A stretch of DNA of 64,000 bases, taken from NCBI RefSeq assembly GCF_050433505.1, contig NZ_JBNPXC010000001.1, forward strand, positions 930,001 to 994,000. The letters are read 5' to 3'. Shown here piece after piece: positions 26,375 through 35,021 of the stretch (the stretch's first letter is position 1; every line of letters starts with the position of its first letter). Source of the DNA: Methanobacterium_D oryzae (lineage in GTDB: Archaea > Methanobacteriota > Methanobacteria > Methanobacteriales > Methanobacteriaceae). Below the pieces are notes generated by a model, which did no database searches, was not told the origin of the DNA, and saw only the letters and a list, made by a program, of their open reading frames with translations. The position numbers and the translations under genes were made by a program.

Positions 26375-26572
26375 CTATTTTTTATTAACAAGTTCTTCAA
26401 GTAGTTCAATTATTCTATCATTTTGTTTTATTAATGTCATTGTTAATCGCATTGTTGAAATACCGTGTCTTGGTAAAGAAGTGTCTACTTCTAAGTGTTT
26501 TTCACTAATATACTTTACTAACTCTTCATATCGTGTATCTTCCTCTTTTTTTTCTTTTTTCCCAAATCCCAT
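26375..26572 (-). CDS. Small hypothetical protein
   Basis: 65 residues, charged and helical (MGFGKKEKKEEDTRYEELVK and a C-terminal QNDRIIELLEELVNKK that could form a coiled coil). A strong ribosome site (GAGGTGATA) precedes the ATG. No family recognised. It lies between two decayed genes, so it may be part of a degenerating accessory segment. Confidence 0.6.
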   Translation of the reverse strand: MGFGKKEKKEEDTRYEELVKYISEKHLEVDTSLPRHGISTMRLTMTLIKQNDRIIELLEELVNKK

Positions 26573-26586
26573 ATTATCACCTCATT

Positions 26587-27020
26587 TTATAAAAAAGAAG
26601 AATTAAAGCCAGTGTACGCATCTATTTTAACATCAAATGCATATGCACCATTTTCATCCATTACAGTTCCATATTATTGATCTCCAGCACTGTTAAGGAA
26701 TACATCTGTTACAGAGTAATATGGTTCATAATTGGTTACAAATGACTCCATTACTATGTGCTTTTGTTACTTCTATAACTACAAACTCTGTAGACTGTTG
26801 TGAGGTGTTTTTTGAATTTTAGGAGTATTAGTGGTATTTTGGCCCGATTTTTTAACTTCCTGTGGGCTGTGCTATCATTATTAAGTGCAGGAGTCATATT
26901 ATATTGAAGTGCATTCTTAACAAGCTCAATTTTAGGCAGGATAAACTGCATTGCAACAGCACCACTTAAGAAAGATATAATAACTGCCATTGCAGTTATT
27001 ATTGCTATTTTTTTATCCAT
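26587..27020 (-). pseudogene. Decayed secreted PepSY-like protein gene (frameshifts and a stop)
   Basis: The start is intact: GAGAGGCAACA ribosome region, ATG at 27020, and a membrane anchor (IAIITAMAVIISFLSGAVAM). The reading then moves between frames. One carries PQEVKKSGQNTTNTPKIQK, the next STEFVVIEVTKAHSNGV, the next ESFVTNYEPYYSVTDVFLNS, which meets a TAA after AGDQ and continues as GTVMDENGAYAFDVKIDAYT. The last part resembles the closing strand of PepSY-like domains. At least three frameshifts and one stop make it non-functional. The intact small anchored protein at 56770-57192 has the same overall plan. Confidence 0.65.
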
Positions 27021-27344
27021 TGTTGCCTCTCCTTTTCAAGAAAAAACAATTACTTCTAAATAAATTATGTAATAAGTACGTATGATTTATTATTATAAAA
27101 AAGTGCAAATTGAATTATTGTCAATGCAATAAATTTTTATAGTAATTTGGAAAGAAAAAACCTTCATAGCTAGTGGTAAGGTTCAATTACGCATTAATTG
27201 TTGTAGATAGAAACCATAAAATGCAAATTAACCACAAATAAAACCCATATAATTAAAGCATCCTTCAATATAATTGAAGCATGTATGAAAAATTAATTTT
27301 ACTCGCTGTTTGATAGAGCATTATGTAAATTTCGTTTAATTAGA
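27021..27344. other. Intergenic stretch, no gene recognised
   Basis: AT-rich. It should hold the old promoter of the decayed gene to its left. One perfect small hairpin, CTTCAAT / ATTGAAG with loop ATA (27263-27279), has the same geometry as the hairpin-array units but stands alone. Confidence 0.3.
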
Positions 27345-27422
27345 TTATGGAGGTAACTTGAGGCAATACCAAAAACTTAGAAAACAAAATTCAAAGCAGT
27401 TGATAAATTGTTACCTCCATAA
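27345..27422. repeat. 78-bp element with perfect 13-bp terminal inverted repeats
   Basis: TTATGGAGGTAAC (27345-27357) and its exact reverse complement GTTACCTCCATAA (27410-27422) bound 52 bases with no ORF. It could be a tiny non-autonomous mobile element, an RNA hairpin with a large loop, or a two-site operator. No flanking target duplication is obvious. Confidence 0.55.
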
Positions 27423-27512
27423 GTTTGTTTATTATTATCCTATTTATACATTATTATTTTCCAGATGCTCTTACATATACAATTTAACCCATAAATTAGA
27501 TAAAAACGATAG

Positions 27513-27698
27513 ATGAGAACGAATTATAAATTAAATGCACGTTTGAATCACCGTGTAACGCCTGAAATTAAATATATGCACCTAATGGAAGCATTTGAAG
27601 AAGCACAGCTAAGATTTTTGCTGGCAAGATACAAAGGTGAGACTATTCGGCAGGATGGACAAGGTCAGTCACGTCTTATTAGTCGTAGATGGAAATAA
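27513..27698 (+). CDS. Small basic hypothetical protein
   Basis: 61 residues, basic, no membrane segment (sample: HLMEAFEEAQLRFLLARYKG). G+C content and codon choice look more coding-like than the AT-rich flanks, which supports it. No convincing ribosome site precedes the ATG. The stop is followed after 1 nt by a 95-bp inverted-repeat element. No family recognised. Confidence 0.45.
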   Translation: MRTNYKLNARLNHRVTPEIKYMHLMEAFEEAQLRFLLARYKGETIRQDGQGQSRLISRRWK

Positions 27699-27699
27699 T

Positions 27700-27794
27700 T
27701 ATAATCATTGCTTTTTGTATTATACATTCAATAATAAAATATAATAGAAAATGAAATTTATAGCAGCATCTTTTTGCTAAAAGTAATGATTATA
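27700..27794. repeat. 95-bp imperfect inverted repeat directly after the small ORF
   Basis: TATAATCATTGCTTTTTG (27700-27717) faces CTAAAAGTAATGATTATA (27777-27794). 16 of 18 positions are Watson-Crick complements and one more is a G-U pair, with about 59 bases between. It may be a terminator-like long hairpin or a mobile remnant. Confidence 0.5.
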
Positions 27795-28080
27795 GGCAGT
27801 TACATGCACATTAAACATGGACAGAACCGTTAAATAATCATCATCCCCTAAAATAAATGGAAAGCCGATTAAATAGAATGGTTTGGGTACATGGTTGCAT
27901 TTAATTGCTCATACATCCAATTAAATTACACATCATGAAAACTGGTTCTACGGTTGATGAAAATAATAAAACACCATATTAAGAATTGTAATCTGTAGGG
28001 GGAGAGAAAATATGTAGGAATTCACCAAATTATAATAATCTATTTATATTAATGGATATTAAATGCTTTTAGGGGATATT
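27795..28080. other. Intergenic stretch with further pairing potential
   Basis: No gene recognised. Near 27898-27926 ATTTAATTG faces CAATTAAAT across about 10 bases. Further out, AGAACC (about 27822) can pair with GGTTCT (about 27944). The whole might be one structured RNA with the 95-bp repeat, or coincidence in AT-rich DNA. The promoter of the next small gene should also be here. Confidence 0.3.
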
Positions 28081-28248
28081 ATGTCTAAGAAAAAATATAA
28101 TAAAAGTAATGATGGGGGAGTATTTCTATTTCTATTAATTATGGTATTAATAGGAGGTTGCTTAGCATATTTTACAGATGGTTTTTTGTTTTTGGCAGGT
28201 ATGGTTATAGCAGCTTTAGGTTTAGGCGGCATTTACTCCAAGAAGTAA
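28081..28248 (+). CDS. Small membrane protein
   Basis: 55 residues with a short charged N-terminus (MSKKKYNKSNDGG) and two hydrophobic helices (FLFLLIMVLIGGCLAYF and LFLAGMVIAALGLGGIY), ending in SKK. The ATG at 28081 follows AGGGGAT; an ATG 18 nt earlier is in frame but lacks a site. It converges on the EVE-nuclease gene with a 3-nt gap. No family recognised. Confidence 0.6.
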   Translation: MSKKKYNKSNDGGVFLFLLIMVLIGGCLAYFTDGFLFLAGMVIAALGLGGIYSKK

Positions 28249-28251
28249 AGA

Positions 28252-29352
28252 TTATTCATGAACTATCAATTCGCATGATTCTGAAATGTCTTCCAAGAAT
28301 TCAGGCTTAAGATGCCTCAAAAATGATTTGGCTTCATTTATTTGCTTTTTCAGCTCTGAAAATGGAATATAACGACAAATTTCCTTTAATGGGGTCTCAA
28401 GATGAGAAAACGTTGGTCTATTAACCTCTATTATAACTTTATCTCTCCTTTCATCTGGAGCTACAAGATATAATGGAATATTAATGTTTGGTTGCATTGC
28501 TATAAGGTCAGACATGCGTAAAAGACCAGAATATATTGATGTAGTGCTCTCAATCTCAAATGCGGCGGTGATAGAGTTGCCTTTAAGCCATAAAACATCA
28601 ATTAATTCAATAGTTTTATTAGTAGTCTCATCAAACTGTAAGGGGAGTTCATCAATAATGTTAGGTAAATCTGCAAAATAATGTCCATTAAACTCCTTTC
28701 CACGGTCATTTCTTGCAGCCCATACATCCAGACCCATATCATTACCTAATTTAAGTAATAACCATTGTATTTCTGTATGAAGGGTAGGAGCTGATGGCTT
28801 AGCAGTAGAATCATCATCTTCAGGTATAGTTACTCTTGTTCTAATATTGGGTGCTTTAAGACCTCTTGGTACTCTGGCTAATTTTTTATGGTCTACAGGT
28901 TTTCTATCAGGATTTTTTTCTGCATAATTAATTGCTTTAACAATTTCTGCACCATCTTCTGGTGGTAATATTTTAGGTGAACCTCTGAAAAGCATGCCCC
29001 AACGGTTGGGATTCTTCAAATTCTGGAACATGGTTAATTTATCCCTTAAATCCAATACAGGAATCCCTGTTTCTGGTTCTAATTGGGTAACAATTTTTAC
29101 TTTAAGTCTACATGGAAAAGTATCAAACTGCCAGATAGGAGTTTCATCCATAAAAGGCTCTGAAATGACCTCTAATATACCAATCCACCTTGATACTCCA
29201 GTAAGATAACATAATAAATAATCTCCAGGCTTAATCTTCTGAACAGTAGTCCATCGGTTTTTCCTAAATCCAGAGATTTCTCCCCCTGCATCTAAGAATT
29301 CCTGCCATGTAGTTCCAGTAAATAAATCCAACCAATAATTCCTCTCTTTCAT
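28252..29352 (-). CDS. EVE-domain protein with restriction-endonuclease-like C-terminus
   Basis: 366 residues in two parts. The N-terminal 140 residues look like an EVE domain, a reader of modified bases (opening NYWLDLFTGTTWQEF, then KPGDYLLCYLTGVSRWIGI and EVISEP). After a linker, the C-terminal part has TEIQWLLLKLGNDMGLDVW, then ELIDVLWLKGNSITAAFEIE, a D-X(n)-ExE pattern like PD-(D/E)XK nucleases, and STTSIYSGLLRMSDL. It lies 22 nt after the Eco57I-type enzyme gene on the same strand, so the two form an operon. It is probably a defence protein that senses modified or foreign DNA. The fold assignments come from visible motifs only. Confidence 0.65.
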   Translation of the reverse strand: MKERNYWLDLFTGTTWQEFLDAGGEISGFRKNRWTTVQKIKPGDYLLCYLTGVSRWIGILEVISEPFMDETPIWQFDTFPCRLKVKIVTQLEPETGIPVLDLRDKLTMFQNLKNPNRWGMLFRGSPKILPPEDGAEIVKAINYAEKNPDRKPVDHKKLARVPRGLKAPNIRTRVTIPEDDDSTAKPSAPTLHTEIQWLLLKLGNDMGLDVWAARNDRGKEFNGHYFADLPNIIDELPLQFDETTNKTIELIDVLWLKGNSITAAFEIESTTSIYSGLLRMSDLIAMQPNINIPLYLVAPDERRDKVIIEVNRPTFSHLETPLKEICRYIPFSELKKQINEAKSFLRHLKPEFLEDISESCELIVHE

Positions 29353-29374
29353 AATCCACCAACAATTATATTAT

Positions 29375-32300
29375 TTAAGAACCTTCTATAATCTTTATCT
29401 CATCATCTGTCAAACCATACAGTTCATAGACTAAATTATCAATCTGCTTATCAGTAGCATCTATTTGACGTTGAATCATCTTAACATCGCTTGGAATATT
29501 TGCATTTACTAAATCTTTGTTTAATTGGAGCATTTGCTCCACCAATGAGACCATTTTATCATGAAGGGCAACATCTTTAGCATTAGAAAAGTCAATAATA
29601 CGTATCGGAAGTTTTTCTATGTACTGTTTATTATATGCGTAATATCCTCCACGAAATTGACTACTATATGATTTAAGATATGCATCTAACAGATTTGAAT
29701 TAAGAAGCCCTATAATATACTTGTAATCTGTAATTTTGTCATTATTGAGGGTAATTCCATATCCTCCCCCTCCACCGCCACCGCTTCCAACGAAATAATA
29801 GAAATCATTCATGTCAAGAGTGAAAGACGCCTCACTCGCAATACTTGGGGTTAATATTTTCATTTGTTCCATCTCATTCATATTCTGTGTACGACTAAAT
29901 GCATACCAGCGTTTATTTTTCCATTTACCTCTTTCTCTGGATTCAAGCTTATTACGATTTGTTGTTAAATATTCCCATATTTTGGGGTACTTTTTGGCAA
30001 AGACATCCTTAGGTATTAAAGTAGCTTTACCATCAATGAATTCATAAGGAAATAGAATTGACTTAGTTAGTTTAGAAACATTATAACGGCGAATATTTAT
30101 AGCCCCTTTGCATAATGGATGCAAAAGTTCGTTTTCTAATTCATGTTCGTTTTCGGTCGCTTTGGAGTAATATTTTCCATTCTCACCATTTTCTAATAAA
30201 AAAACACCATCTGAACCTGTTATTAATCCCTGAAATATTTTATTTGTGATATCTTTTAGTTTTACGGGCATTTTATCCAGTTTATCAAACAATTCAGCAG
30301 CTTCACCCACAATAAAGTTCCATTCATCACTTGTAACTTTGTCCAATGATATTTTACCTTCAATGCATTCTCCAGAGGTACACCATTGGTCTAAGTCATC
30401 CACTTTTACGAATTTGAAGCTTTTATTACCTGTTTTATTCAGAAATAGAAGATTTGTATATGTTGTGGCTCTCTCAAAGACTTGCTCATCACCAAAGTGT
30501 ACAATTGTATCCAAAAATTTGCCTTCTGCTAACAAGCTCCTTAAGGGTTGACCGTACTTTGCATTAAAGAATTTATGAGGTAGGATGAATCCAAGAAGCC
30601 CGCTATCATTTAATAGGTCTAACCCTTTTTCTACAAAAACAACATAAATATCATAGTTACCTTTTGCAGAAACGAATTTTTGCTTATAATGTTCTACTTC
30701 TAATGCAGCCCACTCTTTCATGGCTTGAATCCTTATGTATGGCGGATTCCCGATTACTGCATCAAATCTACCATTATTCATAATTTCAGCGAATTCTAAG
30801 TCCCAATCAAACGTATTAACTCTCTTAGTTTCATCTCCAGTTAAATTAAGATTACTATCATCATAGAAATCAGATTCTATTAGTGAATTACCACATTTAA
30901 TGTTATTTTCTAAGTCTGGAAGTGCTCTTTCCTTAAACAACTTCTGCTGTGCCTCTATTACATCTCTACTTTCACCTTCAAGTACCTTCAACAAAAGGCT
31001 TAATTTAGTAACTTCCACAGCTTGCTGGTCTATATCAACACCATATATGTTATTTCTAAGAATCTCCTTCTTTTCCTGTATGGTTAAGTGCCATTCATCA
31101 TCTTTTCCTTTGTATATCTTGTCTTGCAAGCGTTTTTTGTCTTTTAGGTTACTGTAATAATCCAGATGCCATCGTAAGAGGTAAGTGTAAGCTCCAAGTA
31201 AGAATGAACCAGAACCACAAGCAGGGTCTAATATCTTCAACTCAGCTACTTTATTGGGAGTTAAACCATTACATAATTTCCCAACAGTATTTTCTACAAT
31301 ATAATCAACTATAAATTGTGGAGTATAGAAAACTCCGCCTGCTTTTTTCACTTCTGGCTTCTCTTCAATCTTTGCCATGTGTGAAGGAGTTAACCTAATC
31401 ACTTTACCCAAAAACTGCTCATAAACATTACCTAAAATTTCAGGAGAAAGCACAGAAAACTCATAGGGACTATCAGGGTAGTATAAGTTCTTTATTATTG
31501 TTCTTAGAACTCCATTATCAATATTCAGATTTAAGGTAAGTTTGTCGGGAGTAGTGTTCCTACCTTTTTCTTCATTGAAGTAGAATAATCCTGAGTTGTA
31601 TTTAGCGTCTGCATCTTTGCACATCTCACAGAATCCTTCGTAAATGTCATCGTTTGATAGGAGCTGTAGGAGTTTACCATACTTTTCAAGACCTCTATCT
31701 TCACCCATTCGTAAAAATATGATTCTATCTATGATTTGCTGTACGGAGTAGTTAAGCTCTTCTACACTTAATTCCTTATTTCTTAGAGCTATGTTCTTAG
31801 CAAAAAGCTCACGCCAATTTTCTATCTCTGAAAGGAAAACAGCATCTACTTCTTGAGTTCCCTTCTTCTTCTTAGTGCCTTCTGCATAATTATCAAATGA
31901 GCCATTCCTTACAGCTTCATATGAAAATATGGAGTGGATTTCATCCCATTTTTCTACAAAGTCTTTGTAGGTGAGGTACATTATACGCCCTGTACTGGTT
32001 TTATCAGTCTTTTTTGGGCGTGTTCGGGACTCATATACTGCAAATTCTTCAAAATCAGTTAATATAGAAAGAGGTAACTTAGCAGACCAAGCGTATCTAC
32101 GAAGCTGGTAAGCAGGTTTAATTCCATCTTTGAGATTTATTGATGGCTTTTTAGCTTCTACAAAAAACATCCGCCTTCCTGAAAGTGTGAAACAATAATC
32201 AGGAGCTTTAGTACCGCCTGCAACTTTAATTGAGTCTTCAAATATTACATCTCTGTACTGGGGGGCAGCATTTGAAGTATTATCAACATCCCATCCCAGT

Positions 32301-32428
32301 GCCTTAAATAATGGGTTCAGAAACTCCTGTTTTAGTTGTTCTTCTTTGTATTCTGGGTTTTTATATGCTTTGATGTTGCGTTCAAATTTCTTTACAAGTT
32401 CTTTTACTACTTCAGGTGCTTCTGCCAT
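29375..32428 (-). CDS. Type IIG (Eco57I-class) restriction enzyme-methyltransferase
   Basis: 1017 residues carrying cutting, methylation and recognition in one chain. The N-terminal nuclease has APDYCFTLSGRRMFFVEAKK (about residues 76-95), the PD-ExK pattern. The methylase has motif I LDPACGSGSFLLGAY (about 400), VDIDQQAVEVTKLSLLLK, and the catalytic NPPY in DAVIGNPPYIRIQAM (about 559). The C-terminal target-recognition part includes a glycine run (GSGGGGGGGYGI, about 884-895) and GGYYAYNKQYIEKLPI. These enzymes methylate adenine on one strand and cut at a distance. It is upstream of the EVE-nuclease gene. Confidence 0.88.
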   Translation of the reverse strand: MAEAPEVVKELVKKFERNIKAYKNPEYKEEQLKQEFLNPLFKALGWDVDNTSNAAPQYRDVIFEDSIKVAGGTKAPDYCFTLSGRRMFFVEAKKPSINLKDGIKPAYQLRRYAWSAKLPLSILTDFEEFAVYESRTRPKKTDKTSTGRIMYLTYKDFVEKWDEIHSIFSYEAVRNGSFDNYAEGTKKKKGTQEVDAVFLSEIENWRELFAKNIALRNKELSVEELNYSVQQIIDRIIFLRMGEDRGLEKYGKLLQLLSNDDIYEGFCEMCKDADAKYNSGLFYFNEEKGRNTTPDKLTLNLNIDNGVLRTIIKNLYYPDSPYEFSVLSPEILGNVYEQFLGKVIRLTPSHMAKIEEKPEVKKAGGVFYTPQFIVDYIVENTVGKLCNGLTPNKVAELKILDPACGSGSFLLGAYTYLLRWHLDYYSNLKDKKRLQDKIYKGKDDEWHLTIQEKKEILRNNIYGVDIDQQAVEVTKLSLLLKVLEGESRDVIEAQQKLFKERALPDLENNIKCGNSLIESDFYDDSNLNLTGDETKRVNTFDWDLEFAEIMNNGRFDAVIGNPPYIRIQAMKEWAALEVEHYKQKFVSAKGNYDIYVVFVEKGLDLLNDSGLLGFILPHKFFNAKYGQPLRSLLAEGKFLDTIVHFGDEQVFERATTYTNLLFLNKTGNKSFKFVKVDDLDQWCTSGECIEGKISLDKVTSDEWNFIVGEAAELFDKLDKMPVKLKDITNKIFQGLITGSDGVFLLENGENGKYYSKATENEHELENELLHPLCKGAINIRRYNVSKLTKSILFPYEFIDGKATLIPKDVFAKKYPKIWEYLTTNRNKLESRERGKWKNKRWYAFSRTQNMNEMEQMKILTPSIASEASFTLDMNDFYYFVGSGGGGGGGYGITLNNDKITDYKYIIGLLNSNLLDAYLKSYSSQFRGGYYAYNKQYIEKLPIRIIDFSNAKDVALHDKMVSLVEQMLQLNKDLVNANIPSDVKMIQRQIDATDKQIDNLVYELYGLTDDEIKIIEGS

Positions 32429-32741
32429 AATACTCCCTTCTATAGAAGTATCAGTAAAAACATTACTTTAATATTTGCGATTTAATATTACTCATATAAT
32501 TACTAATTAATTACCTTATAATTTTACAGCATCTTCTATATCTTTAATTATTGATTTGGAAAATGTAATTAAGTTTATTAACTATCCAAATATGTCCTCT
32601 CAGAGGTAATTTTGATTTAATAATATATTTTTTTCTATTTCATTACAAAATATGGGAATAAATAATATAAAATAGAAAAATTAAATGCTAAAAATAAAAG
32701 TAACATTTATTATGATACTTTATTAAATGAAGGTAGATATA

Positions 32742-33374
32742 ATGGAAAATGAAAGCGAATTAACATCTATATTGGAAAAATACCCTTATTTGGAAGAAAT
32801 GCATCATGCACATCTTAACTATATACGACAACCTCCTATGAATAGTTTGGATTATCTTTTTGGTTTAATTGAGGATATGGACGAAGAAAAAAGAGATAAA
32901 ATCTTTGATATGACATATATGGCTATAATTAATCCAAGATTTAGAGAACCAACTTTTACAAAGGGAGAAAAAAGGGGTGACCTATTATTAGATAAAGTAG
33001 ATTATGGTGCATTCAAAGATAAAGTATATTCTCTTTCAGAAACGGTTCCCGCCCATTTCTTAATACAATCCATAATAAGCTTTACTTTAACCCATATTTT
33101 TGATTTTGGAGATGAATCTAAGCTTGAAGAATTAATCGGACGACATATGGAGCGCGTGGAAATGGCTGATGAAGTAAAATCTGATGAATCAAAGATGAAC
33201 GAAAGTAAAATGACTGAAACAGGTCTTGATAGATATCTTGAATTGACAGGAAACATGTTAAATGAGTTTCCTGAAAGAAGCAAAGAAAATTATGAGTTAT
33301 ATACTTACTTCTGTGAGAATGTTGTTAGTAAATTATACAACCAACCCATTATTGATGCGTTATATAAAAAATAG
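32742..33374 (+). CDS. Hypothetical protein
   Basis: About 210 residues, acidic and mostly helical, no membrane segment. Features include EEMHHAHLNYIRQPPMNSLDY near the start and a repetitive acidic hinge with SKMNESKMTETG. AAGGTAG lies before the ATG at 32742; the ATG at 32727 would include it. It is transcribed away from the restriction operon. No family recognised; the location suggests an accessory gene. Confidence 0.55.
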   Translation: MENESELTSILEKYPYLEEMHHAHLNYIRQPPMNSLDYLFGLIEDMDEEKRDKIFDMTYMAIINPRFREPTFTKGEKRGDLLLDKVDYGAFKDKVYSLSETVPAHFLIQSIISFTLTHIFDFGDESKLEELIGRHMERVEMADEVKSDESKMNESKMTETGLDRYLELTGNMLNEFPERSKENYELYTYFCENVVSKLYNQPIIDALYKK

Positions 33375-33376
33375 AA

Positions 33377-33396
33377 GTATAGGATCAGTCCTATAC
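33377..33396 (+). terminator. Hairpin just after the hypothetical gene
   Basis: GTATAGGA / TCCTATAC, perfect 8-bp stem with a TCAG loop, beginning 3 nt after the stop of the upstream gene. No long T run follows, so it may stabilise the transcript end rather than terminate. Confidence 0.45.
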
Positions 33397-33492
33397 TACC
33401 ATTTCTAACCCTGCAAGGTGCATGGCTTCCCTGTCCATTAGAAAGGTTTCATCAGGGCAACGCTCATTATAAGTGGTGATATGTCTTGTAAA
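33391..33492 (-). pseudogene. C-terminal gene fragment of unknown origin
   Basis: A 33-residue open stretch on the minus strand reads TTYNERCPDETFLMDREAMH and ends LAGLEMVV with a TAG. It starts right after an in-frame TGA, has no start codon context, and is much richer in G+C than its flanks. It looks like the tail of a coding gene left by integration or deletion. I cannot identify the parent. Confidence 0.4.
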
Positions 33493-33504
33493 TCATATAA
33501 GTGC

Positions 33505-33830
33505 TCCCAAATGGCACCAAAACGACACCAAAAAATTCGGTAAACTGACGGTGAAAAGACGGTAATTTTGGTACTTTAGGTATATTTCAGAATTTAAGTA
33601 GCCTTTTTATTTAAGGTTTTTTTACTTTTTTTCTCACTGTTTCTACCCTCTTTTTATCCCTCTTTTGTCCCCTTTTTGAGAATTTATACTATTTATTTAG
33701 GTATTTTTTTATGTTATTTTTATGCAAAAACTTAATTCTCAATCCATTCAAATCGGTGCCAATTTTTGTCATATGGTGCCTTTTTTGTACCATTTTGGTA
33801 GGGTTTTGGTCATATCATTCACTAACCTTA
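33505..33830. other. Origin-like repeat region next to the primase gene
   Basis: Multiple copies of a TTTTGGTGCC-like word on both strands: ATGGCACCAAAA (33511), CGACACCAAAAA (33523), AATTTTGGTAC (33564), CGGTGCCAAT (33754), TGGTGCCTTTTTT (33774), GTACCATTTTGGTAG (33787) and TTTTGGTCAT (33804). Two groups flank an uninterrupted pyrimidine-rich stretch (about 33605-33680). Iterons plus a pyrimidine tract beside primase and helicase genes suggest a plasmid or provirus replication origin. There is no ORF here. Confidence 0.45.
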
Positions 33831-33868
33831 TCTCCCATTTTCATCGATATTTCACTGACATTATCGCA

Positions 33869-35017
33869 CTAATTTTCTGGATAATTATCTATTAAATAAT
33901 CCCTTACTTCAGCATCTGCCATGTTATAATATTTTTTTAAGAAATTCCAGTAATTCAAAGCACCCACACAACCTGAAACTCCGCAGAAAAAATTTTCATT
34001 GTATACTGACATTGAAGGATGCTTATCTGAATGAAATGGACATTTATAAGTTATATAATCTTCATAATCTGCTTCAGGAACTCCTAAAATATCTTGTGCT
34101 AAATCTCTACAATCTGGAACTCTATATCTACCTTTTATACCAATGTTTACTCTTCTATTACATTTTCGCTGATTTCTAAGTCTTCTTCTATAATTTTGTA
34201 GGTCTCTTTGCTGTTTTTCTAGTTCCTTCATCTTAGAGACATGCATATCTATTTCAGGTAGGTACTTATCAAAATCAGTCATATGGTTCTGCATCTTAAA
34301 TGGTTCTACTACGGGATTAACAGATTTTTCCATTATAGTAGTATAATCATCTTCAATTCCAAATAAAACTGCATACATTCCACTTATTGGATGTCTTGTA
34401 TATGGAATCCTGCTTATTCTTGCATTAGCGTCTCTGGAAGGCGCAGGGTCAAGTGTTGTCAAATTAAAGCGACTTGTATAATCATTACAGATTAACTCAA
34501 TAGTCTTATTAGGAAAATTAAGCAGCACTGGATTATAAGGTATATACAAATGACATCCTTTGGCTCCACTGAAAACAAGGATTGGATATACTCCAAATGT
34601 ATCATAAATTAATTTAGCAACTCTTTTTGCTTCATTAATTGGAGTCTCTGCAACTTTATCCTCAATTAGAATGTCCTGATATTGATGGATAAGTTCCTGT
34701 TCTTCCTGTAGTATATTATGAGGTTTTTTCATCTGGATGTCTACAATTTTATTTTTGATATCTTTCAGGCATTGGTCGTCTGTGTCAAAATCCATAAATA
34801 GCCTATCCATAGCCTTTGAAGTTGTACTATTACGCTCTTCTCTGCTATTAACAGACATATAATGATTTGAATAAATATATTCACCATTTAAGAGCCTTAT
34901 AAGAACCTTAGGACTTTGCACTATGAACCTTCTTGTTTCTATAGGAGAGATACGCCTATAATCTCTAATAAAAGACTCACCATAAAACTCCTTAAAGAAC
35001 TCTATTAAATTATACAT
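33869..35017 (-). CDS. Archaeo-eukaryotic primase with C-terminal CHC2-like zinc finger
   Basis: 382 residues. The AEP catalytic core shows motif I DRLFMDFDTDD (about 71-81), motif II SGAKGCH (about 150-156) and motif III-like RDANARISRIPYTRHP. After a basic helical linker (QRDLQNYRRRLRNQRKCNRR), residues 324-350 form a DnaG-like zinc finger: CPFHSDKHPSMSVY then FFCGVSGC. A bacterial-type primase finger attached behind an archaeal primase core is typical of mobile elements. It probably primes replication of an integrated plasmid or provirus. AGGAGATAATCC precedes the ATG, and it lies 4 nt after the helicase gene. Confidence 0.82.
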   Translation of the reverse strand: MYNLIEFFKEFYGESFIRDYRRISPIETRRFIVQSPKVLIRLLNGEYIYSNHYMSVNSREERNSTTSKAMDRLFMDFDTDDQCLKDIKNKIVDIQMKKPHNILQEEQELIHQYQDILIEDKVAETPINEAKRVAKLIYDTFGVYPILVFSGAKGCHLYIPYNPVLLNFPNKTIELICNDYTSRFNLTTLDPAPSRDANARISRIPYTRHPISGMYAVLFGIEDDYTTIMEKSVNPVVEPFKMQNHMTDFDKYLPEIDMHVSKMKELEKQQRDLQNYRRRLRNQRKCNRRVNIGIKGRYRVPDCRDLAQDILGVPEADYEDYITYKCPFHSDKHPSMSVYNENFFCGVSGCVGALNYWNFLKKYYNMADAEVRDYLIDNYPEN

Positions 35018-35021
35018 AGGA

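Noticed and set aside
29755..29795. Possible phase-variable repeat in the glycine run of the type IIG gene
   Set aside because: The codons vary (no pure mono- or dinucleotide tract), and glycine-rich GGYGI loops are normal in this enzyme family.
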